The notes under the pieces: model-generated | Database searches by the model: none | What the model was told of the DNA's origin: nothing | The model's input: only the letters and a program-made list of their open reading frames with translations | In this document: positions 1 through 7,793 of the stretch, in pieces | How positions within the stretch are numbered: position 1 is the stretch's first letter | Layout of the letters: each line of letters opens with the position of its first letter | Position numbers and translations under genes: made by a program | From: Clostridiales bacterium | GTDB taxonomy: Bacteria; Bacillota; Clostridia; Peptostreptococcales; Anaerovoracaceae | Assembly: GCA_022773945.1 (NCBI GenBank) | Contig: JALFNS010000039.1 | Span: forward strand, 17,475 to 81,474 | Reading direction: 5' to 3' | DNA: 64,000 bases

Positions 1-843
1 GTGGAGCTCATAACCGAGCTGGTCAACAGCGAGAATCCATATAAGAATTCAATCCTGGGCACACCTGAGAGTCTGAAGGGAATAGACAGGGATTTAATGC
101 TCAGCTATTTCAGAAGACGCTACGCCAGAGATAACATCGTTATTTCGGTAACAGGCAATTTCGATGAGGATGAGCTGGCTGAGCTCTTCGACGAGAAGCT
201 CATGTGTCTTGAGGCCGAGGGTGAGGTCGTTTCTCAGGAAATCGGTCCTTATGTGCAGAAGTTTGCCGTTGAGAAGAGAGACATCGAGCAGACTCATATA
301 TGTCTGGCCGCGCCGGGAATATCCATAGAGGATGACGGGTACTACGCCTGGACGCTTATGAACAATATCTTCGGCGGAGGCATGAGCTCCAGACTGTTCC
401 AGAAGATAAGAGAAGAGAAAGGGCTGGCATATTCGGTATGCTCGGTCAACGGATTCTACAGCAAGACGGGATTCTTCAACATTTATGCTGGAGTTGCCCA
501 CGACAAGGCTGAGGAGACAATCGATGCCATAAACAGTGAGCTCAAGCTGTACGCGGCAGAAGGCCCGACGGAGGATGAGCTGGCCATGGCCAAGGCGCAG
601 GCGGAGAGCAGCTACATCTTCGGACTGGAGAACTCCAACAGCAGAATGGTCAACATCGGCAAGAACCAGCTTCTTCTGGGCAGAGTCCTCTCGCCTGATG
701 AGGTTATCGACGGCTTCGACTCTGTAACAGTCGACAGTATCAGAGAAATACTGAGCGGACTGGGCGATATGTCAAACTACTGCGGAGCATCTGTAACGGC
801 CAGAGATCTGGATCTGGAAGGACTCATTAAGAATGAAAATTAA
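1..843 (+). CDS. M16 family zinc peptidase, C-terminal part (5' end outside the window)
   Basis: The reading frame is open from the first base, so the start lies upstream; 280 residues remain. The segment GGGMSSRLFQKIREEKGLAYSV is the hallmark of the second M16 half-domain, which holds the Arg/Tyr pair that helps position substrate. The HxxEH zinc site belongs to the missing N-terminal half. Family members in Firmicutes (YmxG/PqqL-like) are processing peptidases of unsettled substrate. The stop codon overlaps the dut start by 11 bases, so it is probably the upstream member of the dut-dgt operon. Family assignment is secure; exact function is not. Confidence 0.9.
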   Translation: MELITELVNSENPYKNSILGTPESLKGIDRDLMLSYFRRRYARDNIVISVTGNFDEDELAELFDEKLMCLEAEGEVVSQEIGPYVQKFAVEKRDIEQTHICLAAPGISIEDDGYYAWTLMNNIFGGGMSSRLFQKIREEKGLAYSVCSVNGFYSKTGFFNIYAGVAHDKAEETIDAINSELKLYAAEGPTEDELAMAKAQAESSYIFGLENSNSRMVNIGKNQLLLGRVLSPDEVIDGFDSVTVDSIREILSGLGDMSNYCGASVTARDLDLEGLIKNEN

Positions 844-1285
844 AATCAGAAGCCTTTCGGGAGAAATTCCCCGCTATGAAACGGCAGGCTCGGCCGGAAT
901 GGATGTGAAAGCCCTGCTCGAGGAACCGGTGGAGCTTCTTCCGGGAGACATAGCCCTCATACCTACAGGGCTGTTTATAGAGATTGAGCCGGGATACGAA
1001 GTCCAGCTCAGGGCCAGAAGCGGACTGGCGGTGAAACAGGGAGTAACCCTCATAAACGGTATTGGAACGATTGACAGCGACTACAGAGGTGAAGTGAAGG
1101 TCGGCCTTATCAATCTGGGCCGAGAACCCTTCACCATAAGAAGCGGTGACCGGGTGGCGCAGATGGTGGCAGCCGCCTGTGAACAGGCGGAGCTTGAGAA
1201 GGTTGAAGTGCTCTCCGACACGGACAGAGGCAGCGGCGGTTTCGGCCATACAGGAATAAACGATGATAACCAGAAAGACCATTGA
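833..1285 (+). CDS. dut: dUTP diphosphatase
   Basis: Hydrolyses dUTP to dUMP and pyrophosphate, keeping uracil out of DNA and supplying dUMP for thymidylate synthesis. At 150 residues it has the usual trimeric dUTPase length. The five motifs are visible in order: AGSAGMD near the N terminus, RSGLAVKQG, GTIDSDYRGE with the catalytic Asp and the uracil-binding hairpin, GDRVAQMV, and the glycine-rich C-terminal tail GSGGFGHTG that closes over the nucleotide. The start ATG lies inside the end of the upstream peptidase gene and its end overlaps dgt by 23 bases, so translation is probably coupled. Pairing with dgt links two dNTP-pool enzymes. Confidence 0.97.
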   Translation: MKIKIRSLSGEIPRYETAGSAGMDVKALLEEPVELLPGDIALIPTGLFIEIEPGYEVQLRARSGLAVKQGVTLINGIGTIDSDYRGEVKVGLINLGREPFTIRSGDRVAQMVAAACEQAELEKVEVLSDTDRGSGGFGHTGINDDNQKDH

Positions 1286-2273
1286 AGAACGTGAATACAG
1301 AGAGCTGAGCCCCTACGGAACCAGAGCGGCGGAGAGCAGAGGCCGCATGGCTGAAGAGGAACCGTGCAGCATAAGAACCGACTTCCAGAGGGACAGGGAC
1401 AGAATAATACATTCCAAGTCCTTCAGGAGACTGATGCACAAGACACAGGTGTTCCTCGCGCCGGAGGGCGATCACTTCAGGACGAGACTTACCCATACAA
1501 TAGAGGTGTCACAGATAGCCAGAACCATAGCCCGGGGCTGCGGACTGAATGAGGATCTGACGGAAGCCATAGCCATGGGACACGATCTGGGTCACACACC
1601 TTTCGGGCACAGCGGCGAGAGCGTGCTCAACCGCATATATCCAGGCGGATTCAGACACAACGAACAGAGCCTGAGAGTTGTGGATGTTCTGGAATCGGGA
1701 ACGAGCAGGAGAGGAATGAACCTGACCATGGAGGTCAGAGACGGCATACTCAATCACACGGGACCGGTTAAGCCCTTTACCGTCGAAGGGCAGGTTGTCA
1801 AGATAAGTGACAGAATCGCATACATAAATCACGACATAGACGATGCACTCAGAAGCGGTGTCATCAGATACGAAGATCTGCCGGCTCACTGCATCGAAAT
1901 ACTGGGCAGCACTCACAAGGAGAGAATCAACACTCTGGTGACGGACATGATAGAGCACACCTGGAACAGCCCGGAGGCCAGGATGAGCGATGAGAAGCTG
2001 GAGGCGATGAACGATTTGAGAAGCTTCATGTTCAGGAATGTCTACAACAGCAGCTTCGTCAGAAGGGTGGAGAACATGGACCGCATCGACGTGGTCATCG
2101 AATCACTCTTTGACTACTTCATGGAGAATCAGGACGAGCTCCCGACAGAGCTTCTCGACATGAAGGGGGAATACCCGACGGACGAGCTGGTCAAGGACCA
2201 CGTGGCGGGAATGACGGACAGATACGCACTGAACCTGTACAACAGAATTTTTGTTCCGGCAGGCTGGAAATAA
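1263..2273 (+). CDS. dgt: dNTP triphosphohydrolase (dGTPase-like HD protein)
   Basis: An HD-superfamily metal enzyme that removes triphosphate from deoxynucleoside triphosphates. The N-terminal block carries the conserved FRRLMHKTQVF segment, then HTIEVSQIARTIARG and the central metal motif HDLGHTPFGHSGE; a later YINHDIDDALR segment supplies further family residues. The length of 336 residues matches the short Firmicutes dGTPase-like group (YpgQ/YfbR-unrelated, Dgt type 2) rather than the ~500-residue E. coli enzyme, so substrate preference is uncertain. The start is placed at an ATG with AGGA seven bases upstream, inside the dut end. The likely terminator just downstream separates it partly from dnaG. 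Confidence 0.93.
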   Translation: MITRKTIEEREYRELSPYGTRAAESRGRMAEEEPCSIRTDFQRDRDRIIHSKSFRRLMHKTQVFLAPEGDHFRTRLTHTIEVSQIARTIARGCGLNEDLTEAIAMGHDLGHTPFGHSGESVLNRIYPGGFRHNEQSLRVVDVLESGTSRRGMNLTMEVRDGILNHTGPVKPFTVEGQVVKISDRIAYINHDIDDALRSGVIRYEDLPAHCIEILGSTHKERINTLVTDMIEHTWNSPEARMSDEKLEAMNDLRSFMFRNVYNSSFVRRVENMDRIDVVIESLFDYFMENQDELPTELLDMKGEYPTDELVKDHVAGMTDRYALNLYNRIFVPAGWK

Positions 2274-2300
2274 TTTAAAATAAGAAAAAGGAAAAGTGAG

Positions 2301-2336
2301 ACCTTCGGCGTATTGAATATTGTCGGGGGTTTTTTT
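2301..2336 (+). terminator. Possible intrinsic terminator/attenuator between dgt and dnaG
   Basis: The arms ACCTTCGGC and GTCGGGGGT can form nine pairs including G-U wobbles around a 12-base loop, and are followed directly by six to seven T residues. Position after the dgt stop and before the most plausible dnaG start fits a terminator or a partial attenuator. The wobble pairs make the stem weaker than a typical terminator. Confidence 0.4.
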
Positions 2337-2357
2337 GTGTTACGGAGACCGTTAAAA

Positions 2358-4106
2358 GTGAGAAAAAACAGCGGAATTAACATAGCAGAAGAGATTAAGG
2401 ACAGATGTAATATTGTGGACGTTATCGGACAGGTTGTTCCCCTGAAGAAGGCGGGAAGCAACTATAAGGGTGTGTGTCCCTTTCACAATGAGAAGACACC
2501 ATCCTTCGTAGTCTCGGAGACGAAGCAGATTTTCACCTGCTTCGGTTGCGGGGCGACAGGCGACGTCATCTCCTTCGTGGAGAAGTACTACAATCTGGAT
2601 TTCAGGGGAGCCGTGGAGAAGCTGGCCGCGGAGTACGGCATTGAAGTAAGCTTCTCATCGGGAAACGGCGCAGACAAGGACGAATACTACGAGATAAACA
2701 GACAGGCCGCCAGATTCTTCTACAGGGCTTTGCGAGAGAAGGCAAATCCGGGTTACGATTACGTGGCTCGCAGAGGGCTGACTCCGGAAACCCTGAACAA
2801 GTTCGGCATAGGCTATGCCGACGAGGACTGGCACAGTCTGACCGACCACCTGACAGGCATGGGCTTCGCCGTGGACAAGCTGGTGGAACTGGGGCTGACA
2901 AGCAGTTCCAAAGGCAGATACTACGACAAGTTCAGAGGCCGTGTGATATTCCCCATTATGAACACCGGCGGGAAGGTCATCGGCTTCGGCGGCAGAATCA
3001 TAGGCGAAGGTGAGCCTAAATACCTCAATTCACCGGAATCACCCGTATTCAGGAAGAAGAACAATCTCTACGGGCTCAATCTGGCCCGGGAAGCGGTGAA
3101 CCGGGAGGACTCGCTCATACTCGTCGAAGGCTACATGGACGTGGTTTCTCTGGCGCAGGCGGGAGTGAGGAACGTGGCGGCGTCTCTGGGGACGGCTCTT
3201 ACAGACAGCCAGGCACGCCTCATCAAACGATACACAGGGAATGTGTTCCTATCCTACGACGCAGACAGTGCGGGGCAGAATGCGGCTGACAGAGGTCTGG
3301 ATATCCTCTACAACGAAGGTCTCCGGGCCAGAGTTCTCAAGGTCGACGACGGCAAGGACCCGGATGAATACATCAAGGCCCACGGAAGCAAAGCCTTCAG
3401 AGGTCTCATGGACAGGGCACTGCCCCACGGAGATTTCAAGCTTGCCCGTTTGATGGAGGGACGCAATCTGGAAGACGATGGGGACCGCATGAACTTCGTC
3501 AGAGACGCTGTGGCGGAGCTGAAGAAGATGAAGCCTGTGGAGGCGGATATATACCTGGGAAGACTTTCGGAGATGACGGGAATTTCCGAGACGGCTATAC
3601 GAAGGGAATACGAATCGGAAAATCATACAGAGACCGGGAGAAGGCCGAACCCGCCGGAGGGCGAAGGCAATGACGGCGAAGGACCTGAACCCGTGGAGAG
3701 AGACCTGATCAGGCTCATGTTCTGTGACGGGAAGTACATCAGCCTTCCGGAGGATGTGAGAGAGCAGGCCTTCAGAACCGCCGCCGGCAAGGCAATATAC
3801 GGTGCAATAAGAGAGTCGGCTTCAGAGGGAGTGCCCGATCCTGCCGGAGTCTGCGAGCTTCTCGAAGGGGAGACGGCAGACAGACTGAGAGAAATACTTC
3901 ACGGCGTAATGCCGGGTGACAGAGACGGCAGACTCTACAGGGAATGCCTGGACTTCATAAGAACCAGGAGCCTGAAGGAGGAGAACGAACTCATAACTCT
4001 GAAGCTTTCAATGGCTGACGATGATATAGACAGTGAAGAACTGAGGGCTCTAATGAGCAGACAGATGGAGATACAGAAACTTATTAAACAAGGGGGAGCG
4101 AAATGA
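2358..4106 (+). CDS. dnaG: DNA primase
   Basis: Makes the RNA primers for lagging-strand and origin synthesis. The N terminus has the CHC2 zinc ribbon (CPFH then CFGC, spaced as in DnaG), followed by the catalytic core with the [18 protein letters not shown] block and the TOPRIM segment ([16 protein letters not shown], then [15 protein letters not shown]). The C-terminal third is divergent, as is normal for the helicase-binding domain. The ORF opens upstream at TTG 2313, but those codons run through a probable terminator; GTG 2358 has GGAG ten bases upstream and gives a normal N terminus, so I use it (GTG 2337 is the other option). The last bases overlap rpoD as ATGA. Confidence 0.96.
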   Translation: MRKNSGINIAEEIKDRCNIVDVIGQVVPLKKAGSNYKGVCPFHNEKTPSFVVSETKQIFTCFGCGATGDVISFVEKYYNLDFRGAVEKLAAEYGIEVSFSSGNGADKDEYYEINRQAARFFYRALREKANPGYDYVARRGLTPETLNKFGIGYADEDWHSLTDHLTGMGFAVDKLVELGLTSSSKGRYYDKFRGRVIFPIMNTGGKVIGFGGRIIGEGEPKYLNSPESPVFRKKNNLYGLNLAREAVNREDSLILVEGYMDVVSLAQAGVRNVAASLGTALTDSQARLIKRYTGNVFLSYDADSAGQNAADRGLDILYNEGLRARVLKVDDGKDPDEYIKAHGSKAFRGLMDRALPHGDFKLARLMEGRNLEDDGDRMNFVRDAVAELKKMKPVEADIYLGRLSEMTGISETAIRREYESENHTETGRRPNPPEGEGNDGEGPEPVERDLIRLMFCDGKYISLPEDVREQAFRTAAGKAIYGAIRESASEGVPDPAGVCELLEGETADRLREILHGVMPGDRDGRLYRECLDFIRTRSLKEENELITLKLSMADDDIDSEELRALMSRQMEIQKLIKQGGAK

Positions 4107-5338
4107 CAGATATCAAGGACAAGGAACTGGAAGAATTCAGAAACAGGATTGCTGAAATCAAGGACGGCAGCCCGGATGAAGATGAGAATGCTTTTACCGA
4201 AGAGAAGAAGCAGGAAACAATCAGAGACCTTTGCGCCAAAGCAGAGGAGAAGCCGAAGAAGACTCTTTCCAATTCCGAAATCTCTGCATACCTGGGAGAC
4301 GTGGACATTGACAAGGACCAGATGGATGAGATCTTCGACGCTCTCATAGGCAAAGGCGTCGAACTGGTTGTCGAGAATGACGAGCCGGACGACAGGGAGC
4401 TCATGGAAATCGAGGACGATGAAGTCGATGACCCTGAAGTCGAAGCGGTAATAAACGAGAACCCGGATGCCAAGGAAATCGATCTGGAGGCGACAATCTC
4501 CAAGAACATTTCCGTGGACGATCCGGTGAGAATGTATCTGAAGGAAATAGGCAAGGTTCCCCTTCTGACCGCAGAGGAGGAGGTCGAACTGGCCAAGCGC
4601 ATGGAACAGGGAGATGAAGAGGCCAAGAAGAAGCTCTGCGAAGCCAACCTGCGTCTCGTAGTCTCCATAGCCAAGAAATACGTGGGCAGAGGAATGCTCT
4701 TCCTGGACCTGATTCAGGAAGGTAACCTGGGACTCATCAAGGCAGTTGACAAGTTCGACTGGACGAAGGGCTACAAGTTCTCCACATACGCCACATGGTG
4801 GATCAGACAGGCCATAACAAGATCCATAGCGGATCAGGCCAGAACAATAAGAATACCCGTACACATGGTTGAGACCATAAACAAGCTGATCAGAGTATCC
4901 AGGCAGCTCCTCCAGGAGAAGGGCAGAGAGCCGACCCCTGAGGAAATCGGTAAGGAGATGGGCATCACACCTGAGAAGGTCAGAGAGATACTCAAAATCG
5001 CCCAGGAGCCTGTATCTCTGGAAACTCCTATAGGAGAAGAAGAGGATAGCCATCTGGGAGACTTCATCCCGGACGACGATGCACCTGCACCGGCAGAGGC
5101 GGCGGCCTTCAGCATGCTCAAGGAGCAGCTCGAGGAAGTTCTCAGCACGCTGACCGACCGTGAGCAGAAGGTTCTCAAGCTGAGATTCGGACTGGAGGAC
5201 GGCAAGGCCAGAACACTTGAGGAAGTGGGCAAGGAATTCGACGTAACCAGAGAGAGAATCAGACAGATAGAGGCCAAGGCTCTGCGTAAGCTCCGCCATC
5301 CGTCAAGAAGCAGGAAGCTCAAGGATTATCTCGAATAA
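4103..5338 (+). CDS. rpoD: Primary RNA polymerase sigma factor SigA/RpoD
   Basis: The housekeeping sigma-70 factor. At 411 residues it has an acidic N-terminal region 1.1 (about 1-110, many D/E), region 1.2 starting at [17 protein letters not shown] (about 139), region 2 with the core-binding and -10-recognition helix [14 protein letters not shown] (about 229-242), region 3 around residue 255-320, and region 4.2 with the helix-turn-helix [20 protein letters not shown] near the C terminus. It overlaps the dnaG stop by four bases with AGGGGG upstream of its ATG, so it is cotranslated with primase, the classic macromolecular synthesis arrangement (without rpsU here). Recognition of TTGACA/TATAAT boxes fits the promoters found in this window. 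Confidence 0.98.
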   Translation: MTDIKDKELEEFRNRIAEIKDGSPDEDENAFTEEKKQETIRDLCAKAEEKPKKTLSNSEISAYLGDVDIDKDQMDEIFDALIGKGVELVVENDEPDDRELMEIEDDEVDDPEVEAVINENPDAKEIDLEATISKNISVDDPVRMYLKEIGKVPLLTAEEEVELAKRMEQGDEEAKKKLCEANLRLVVSIAKKYVGRGMLFLDLIQEGNLGLIKAVDKFDWTKGYKFSTYATWWIRQAITRSIADQARTIRIPVHMVETINKLIRVSRQLLQEKGREPTPEEIGKEMGITPEKVREILKIAQEPVSLETPIGEEEDSHLGDFIPDDDAPAPAEAAAFSMLKEQLEEVLSTLTDREQKVLKLRFGLEDGKARTLEEVGKEFDVTRERIRQIEAKALRKLRHPSRSRKLKDYLE

Positions 5339-5339
5339 A

Positions 5340-6032
5340 ATGGTTAAACTTACAGACAGACTTCAGCTCATGGCGGACTTCGCCACGCCGGGCCGGCGGA
5401 TTGCGGACATCGGCACCGACCACGGCCTCCTGCCCGTATATCTCTACGAACAGGGAATAGCGCCGCGAGCTGTCATGTGCGATATAAGCGAGCCGTCTCT
5501 CGCAAAAGCAAAGGCACTCGCCGCCCCTCTGGGGGACAGTGAGAATCTTATATTCAGAGCAGGGGACGGACTTCACGTCCTGGAAGCCGGTGAGGTTGAT
5601 GACATATTCATCGCCGGCATGGGCGGCATACTCATAGGCGACATACTGGCAGAAGACCCGGCTAAGACGGGAAGCTTCCGCCGGTTTATACTCCAGCCGA
5701 GAAACAGGGAGGCTCACCTGAGATACAGACTCATGGAGATGGGCATGAACATATGCGCCAACTCTCTGGTGAGGGAGGGCAGGAGAATTTGCGAGATCAT
5801 AGTGGCGGAACCCGGCGGCCTGAGTGAGACTTTGCCGCTTCCGGACAGCCCGCAGCTCGAGATGCCTTATGAGTACGAGAGGACGCCTGACGACCTGATT
5901 CGCAGGTACGCCGGGATGAAGATTGAGAAGTACGAGAAGATAATCGCCGGCCTTAAGGCGGGAAACGCCCCGGCCGATGGTGAGATATCCTCGTGCCTGG
6001 ATAAGATAGAATATTTCCGGAGTTTTTTATGA
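5340..6032 (+). CDS. trmK: tRNA (adenine(22)-N(1))-methyltransferase TrmK
   Basis: A class I S-adenosylmethionine methyltransferase that methylates N1 of A22 in the tRNA D-arm. The SAM-binding motif I is seen as ADIGTDHGLLPVYL near residue 20, and the MVKLTDRLQLMADF opening and FILQPRN segment are typical of the YqfN/TrmK family; the C-terminal coiled-coil portion (IRRYAGMKIEKYEKIIAGL) is also typical. Length 230 residues is normal. It follows rpoD by one base and overlaps nif3 by four, the same order as in Bacillus (sigA-yqfN-yqfO), which supports the assignment. Confidence 0.93.
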   Translation: MVKLTDRLQLMADFATPGRRIADIGTDHGLLPVYLYEQGIAPRAVMCDISEPSLAKAKALAAPLGDSENLIFRAGDGLHVLEAGEVDDIFIAGMGGILIGDILAEDPAKTGSFRRFILQPRNREAHLRYRLMEMGMNICANSLVREGRRICEIIVAEPGGLSETLPLPDSPQLEMPYEYERTPDDLIRRYAGMKIEKYEKIIAGLKAGNAPADGEISSCLDKIEYFRSFL

Positions 6033-6817
6033 GCGATTATACAGTTTCCCGCATAGGGGAAATAATAGACAGCAATATACCTGAAGCTCTTCAGGAGGAT
6101 TGGGATAACACAGGCTTCCAGATAGCCTTCTCACAGAGGCCCGTTGACAGGATTTTAACCTGCCTGGATGTTACCGAGTCTGTGGCGGATGAAGCGGCCG
6201 AGCTGGGAGTTCAGCTCATAGTATCCCATCATCCTCTCATATTCGGAGGTATAACCTCCATAACTGATGAGAGCCCCCGGGGCAGAATAATAGAGAAGCT
6301 CATAGGAAGTGGGATTTCCCTCTATTCCTCTCACACGTCCTTTGACAAGTACGAGAGGGGAAACAACTTCTTCCTGGGAAATCTTCTGGGACTCAGGGAT
6401 ATACAGGTTCCCGACGGCACTGACATCTGCATCACCGGACTTCGTCCCGATGATGCTCCGGCAGATCTTAAGGGCTTCGCCGCCTATGTGGCCGGTAAGC
6501 TCGGGGGAGGGGACATCCTTAGATACACAGGACCGGATGATAAAGCAATAAACAGAATAGGAATATGTGCCGGCAGCGGCAGCGAATTCGCAGGCCTTCT
6601 GCAGGCAGCAGGCTGCGATCTCCTCATAACGGGAGATCTGAAGTATCACGATGCCGCGGATGCGGCAGCTGAGGGTTTTGCGATAATAGACGCAGGCCAC
6701 TACGGCACGGAGAGATTTTTCTCCGGCAATATGGGAGAAATCCTCAGTGAACTTCTGGGAGACGGTGTGACTGTGATCTCCTCCGGGAGAGAGTCAGGCC
6801 CATTCAGAAGCATATAA
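6029..6817 (+). CDS. Nif3-like dinuclear metal centre protein (YqfO family)
   Basis: Member of the conserved Nif3/DUF34 family that forms toroidal hexamers with a dinuclear metal site; GTP cyclohydrolase-like folds and metal chaperone roles have been proposed but the function is unsettled. Metal ligands are seen as SHHPLIFGG, then SSHTSFD, and the C-terminal DAGHYGTERF. At 262 residues it is the short form, without the PII/CutA-like insertion present in Bacillus YqfO. It overlaps trmK by four bases. The gene end lies eleven bases before the mature RNase P RNA, so the RNase P promoter probably sits in its last codons. Confidence 0.92.
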   Translation: MSDYTVSRIGEIIDSNIPEALQEDWDNTGFQIAFSQRPVDRILTCLDVTESVADEAAELGVQLIVSHHPLIFGGITSITDESPRGRIIEKLIGSGISLYSSHTSFDKYERGNNFFLGNLLGLRDIQVPDGTDICITGLRPDDAPADLKGFAAYVAGKLGGGDILRYTGPDDKAINRIGICAGSGSEFAGLLQAAGCDLLITGDLKYHDAADAAAEGFAIIDAGHYGTERFFSGNMGEILSELLGDGVTVISSGRESGPFRSI

Positions 6818-6827
6818 AGTATAACCG

Positions 6828-7189
6828 TTTCGGGTAAGACAGACAATCGCGTGCATCTTCGGGATGTATGAGGAAAGTCCGGGCTCCGCAGGGCAGGGAT
6901 GCCGGATAACGTCCGGCGTAGGTAACTATAGGGAAAGTGCAACAGAAACATACCGCCCCTCTCCACGGAGAGGAGTAAGGGTGAAATCGTGAGGTAAGAG
7001 CTCACGGGGAGATATGGTAACATACCTCTCGTGTAAACCCCATCCGGAGCAAGACCAAAATGGGCATGCGGCTTCGGCCGGATGGCGGCCCGTCATCGCC
7101 CGGTAGGTAGGTCGCTTGAGCCTGTCGGTAACGGCAGGTCGAGACAGATGATTGTCAGATACAGAACCCGGCTTATGTCTTGCCCGAAA
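6828..7189 (+). ncRNA. rnpB: RNase P RNA, bacterial type A
   Basis: The catalytic RNA that trims tRNA 5' leaders. The ends pair as P1 (TTTCGGGTAAGAC with GTCTTGCCCGAAA). Universal blocks are present: GAGGAAAGTCCGGGCTC at the 5' side of P4, the GGGAAAGTGCAACAGAAA block, GGTGAAA followed by GGTAAGAGCTCAC, and ACAGAACCCGGCTTAT at the 3' side of P4. Total length of about 362 nt and the overall plan fit the ancestral A type common in Clostridia. No strong terminator follows; a TATAAA ten bases before P1 may be the -10 box, with a poor -35. Confidence 0.96.
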
Positions 7190-7215
7190 TGTTATAAATT
7201 TAATCAAAAAAGTTC

Positions 7216-7244
7216 TTGAAATTAAGCCTCCGAAAGGTTATAAT
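7216..7244 (+). promoter_or_regulatory. Sigma-A promoter of tRNA-Leu
   Basis: A -35 box TTGAAA (7216-7221) and a perfect -10 box TATAAT (7239-7244) are separated by 17 bases. Transcription would start about 35 bases before the mature tRNA-Leu 5' end. It lies between RNase P RNA and the tRNA, so the tRNA is probably its own unit. Confidence 0.8.
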
Positions 7245-7287
7245 AAAAAAGTCGCAGGCAAGCGCCGGACACACAAAAACTGAATAT

Positions 7288-7374
7288 GCGGATATGGCGG
7301 AATTGGCAGACGCGCACGGTTCAGGTCCGTGTGGTAGCAATATCGTGGAGGTTCGAATCCTCTTATCCGCACCA
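7288..7374 (+). tRNA. tRNA-Leu (anticodon CAG), CCA encoded
   Basis: An 87-nt class II tRNA. The acceptor stem GCGGATA pairs with TATCCGC, the discriminator is A and CCA is encoded. The anticodon stem CACGG/CCGTG holds the loop TTCAGGT with anticodon CAG at 7322-7324. A long variable arm follows, then the T arm with loop TTCGAAT. It reads CTG, the most used leucine codon in the genes here by eye. A strong terminator follows within ten bases. Confidence 0.96.
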
Positions 7375-7380
7375 GTAACG

Positions 7381-7408
7381 AGACAGCACTTGGTGCTGTC
7401 TTTTTTTT
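7381..7408 (+). terminator. Intrinsic terminator of tRNA-Leu
   Basis: AGACAGCAC and GTGCTGTCT form a perfect nine-pair stem with the three-base loop TTG, followed by eight T residues. It lies seven bases after the tRNA CCA end. Confidence 0.93.
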
Positions 7409-7655
7409 GCCGGCGGTCATGGCCTCCTGCCGATCCAGGCAGTTCCTTCATTGACGTCCTGCCGGGATGAGTTGCGGCTTGAGTCCTCGTCGCAGGTAAC
7501 CGTAGGTTCGTCTCTCGCCGCTCGCCTGTTCGAATGCGGGAAGACCCCGCAGTTCTCACCACGGCGTGTCGGCTCGCGTCTCACACGGTTACTGGCTGCT
7601 CCTGTGGAAACAGCCGGAACTCATCCCGGCACATCGCCAATGACCGCTGTCCGGA
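7409..7655 (+). ncRNA. Candidate structured noncoding RNA, class not assigned
   Basis: About 250 GC-rich bases with no credible protein gene but nested complementary segments. The outermost stem is GCGGTCAT (7413-7420) with ATGACCGC (7640-7647). A perfect 13-pair stem joins GCCGGGATGAGTT (7461-7473) to AACTCATCCCGGC (7618-7630). Inside it are hairpin GCGGC/GTCGC (7474-7493), stem GTAACCGT/ACGGTTAC (7496-7503 with 7585-7592) enclosing GCCG-CGCC/GGCG-CGGC and the hairpin TGCGGG/CCCGCA (7535-7551), and hairpin GGCTG/CAGCC (7594-7615). This many-branched plan resembles large Firmicutes RNA classes such as raiA-motif RNA, but I cannot confirm a class by eye. Strand is inferred from its position behind tRNA-Leu; no separate promoter is obvious. 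Confidence 0.6.
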
Positions 7656-7684
7656 TTAGCGGGAGGCAATGTAATGGCAAAAGA

Positions 7685-7705
7685 AAATACCCCCTAGGGG
7701 TATTT
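7685..7705. repeat. Perfect hairpin downstream of the structured RNA
   Basis: AAATACCCC and GGGGTATTT form nine pairs around the loop CTA. On the plus strand no long T run follows; on the minus strand the hairpin is followed by TCTTTT. It may be the 3' end of the structured RNA, a weak terminator in either direction, or a barrier ahead of the EEP gene. The rest of 7656-7793 holds only a short CCCT/AGGG hairpin and the ribosome binding site of the next gene. Confidence 0.45.
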
Positions 7706-7793
7706 CGGAAGGCTGATGTATTCCTTCAGGCCCTAAAATCAGGGATAAGGTGTACATGACCGTTTAACTCTGTTAGCAGATTGAGGAAGAACC

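Noticed and set aside
3935-5299. 454-residue minus-strand ORF opposite dnaG-rpoD
   Set aside because: It is antisense to two certain genes with conserved domains; GC-rich third positions leave few antisense stops. Its protein is low-complexity and hydrophobic with no family signs.
6926-7207. 93-residue minus-strand ORF in the RNase P region
   Set aside because: It overlaps a certain RNase P RNA gene on the other strand, so the ORF is spurious.
7451-7759. 102-residue ORF over the structured RNA
   Set aside because: Start is not preceded by an RBS, composition is odd, and the interval is better explained by nested RNA stems.
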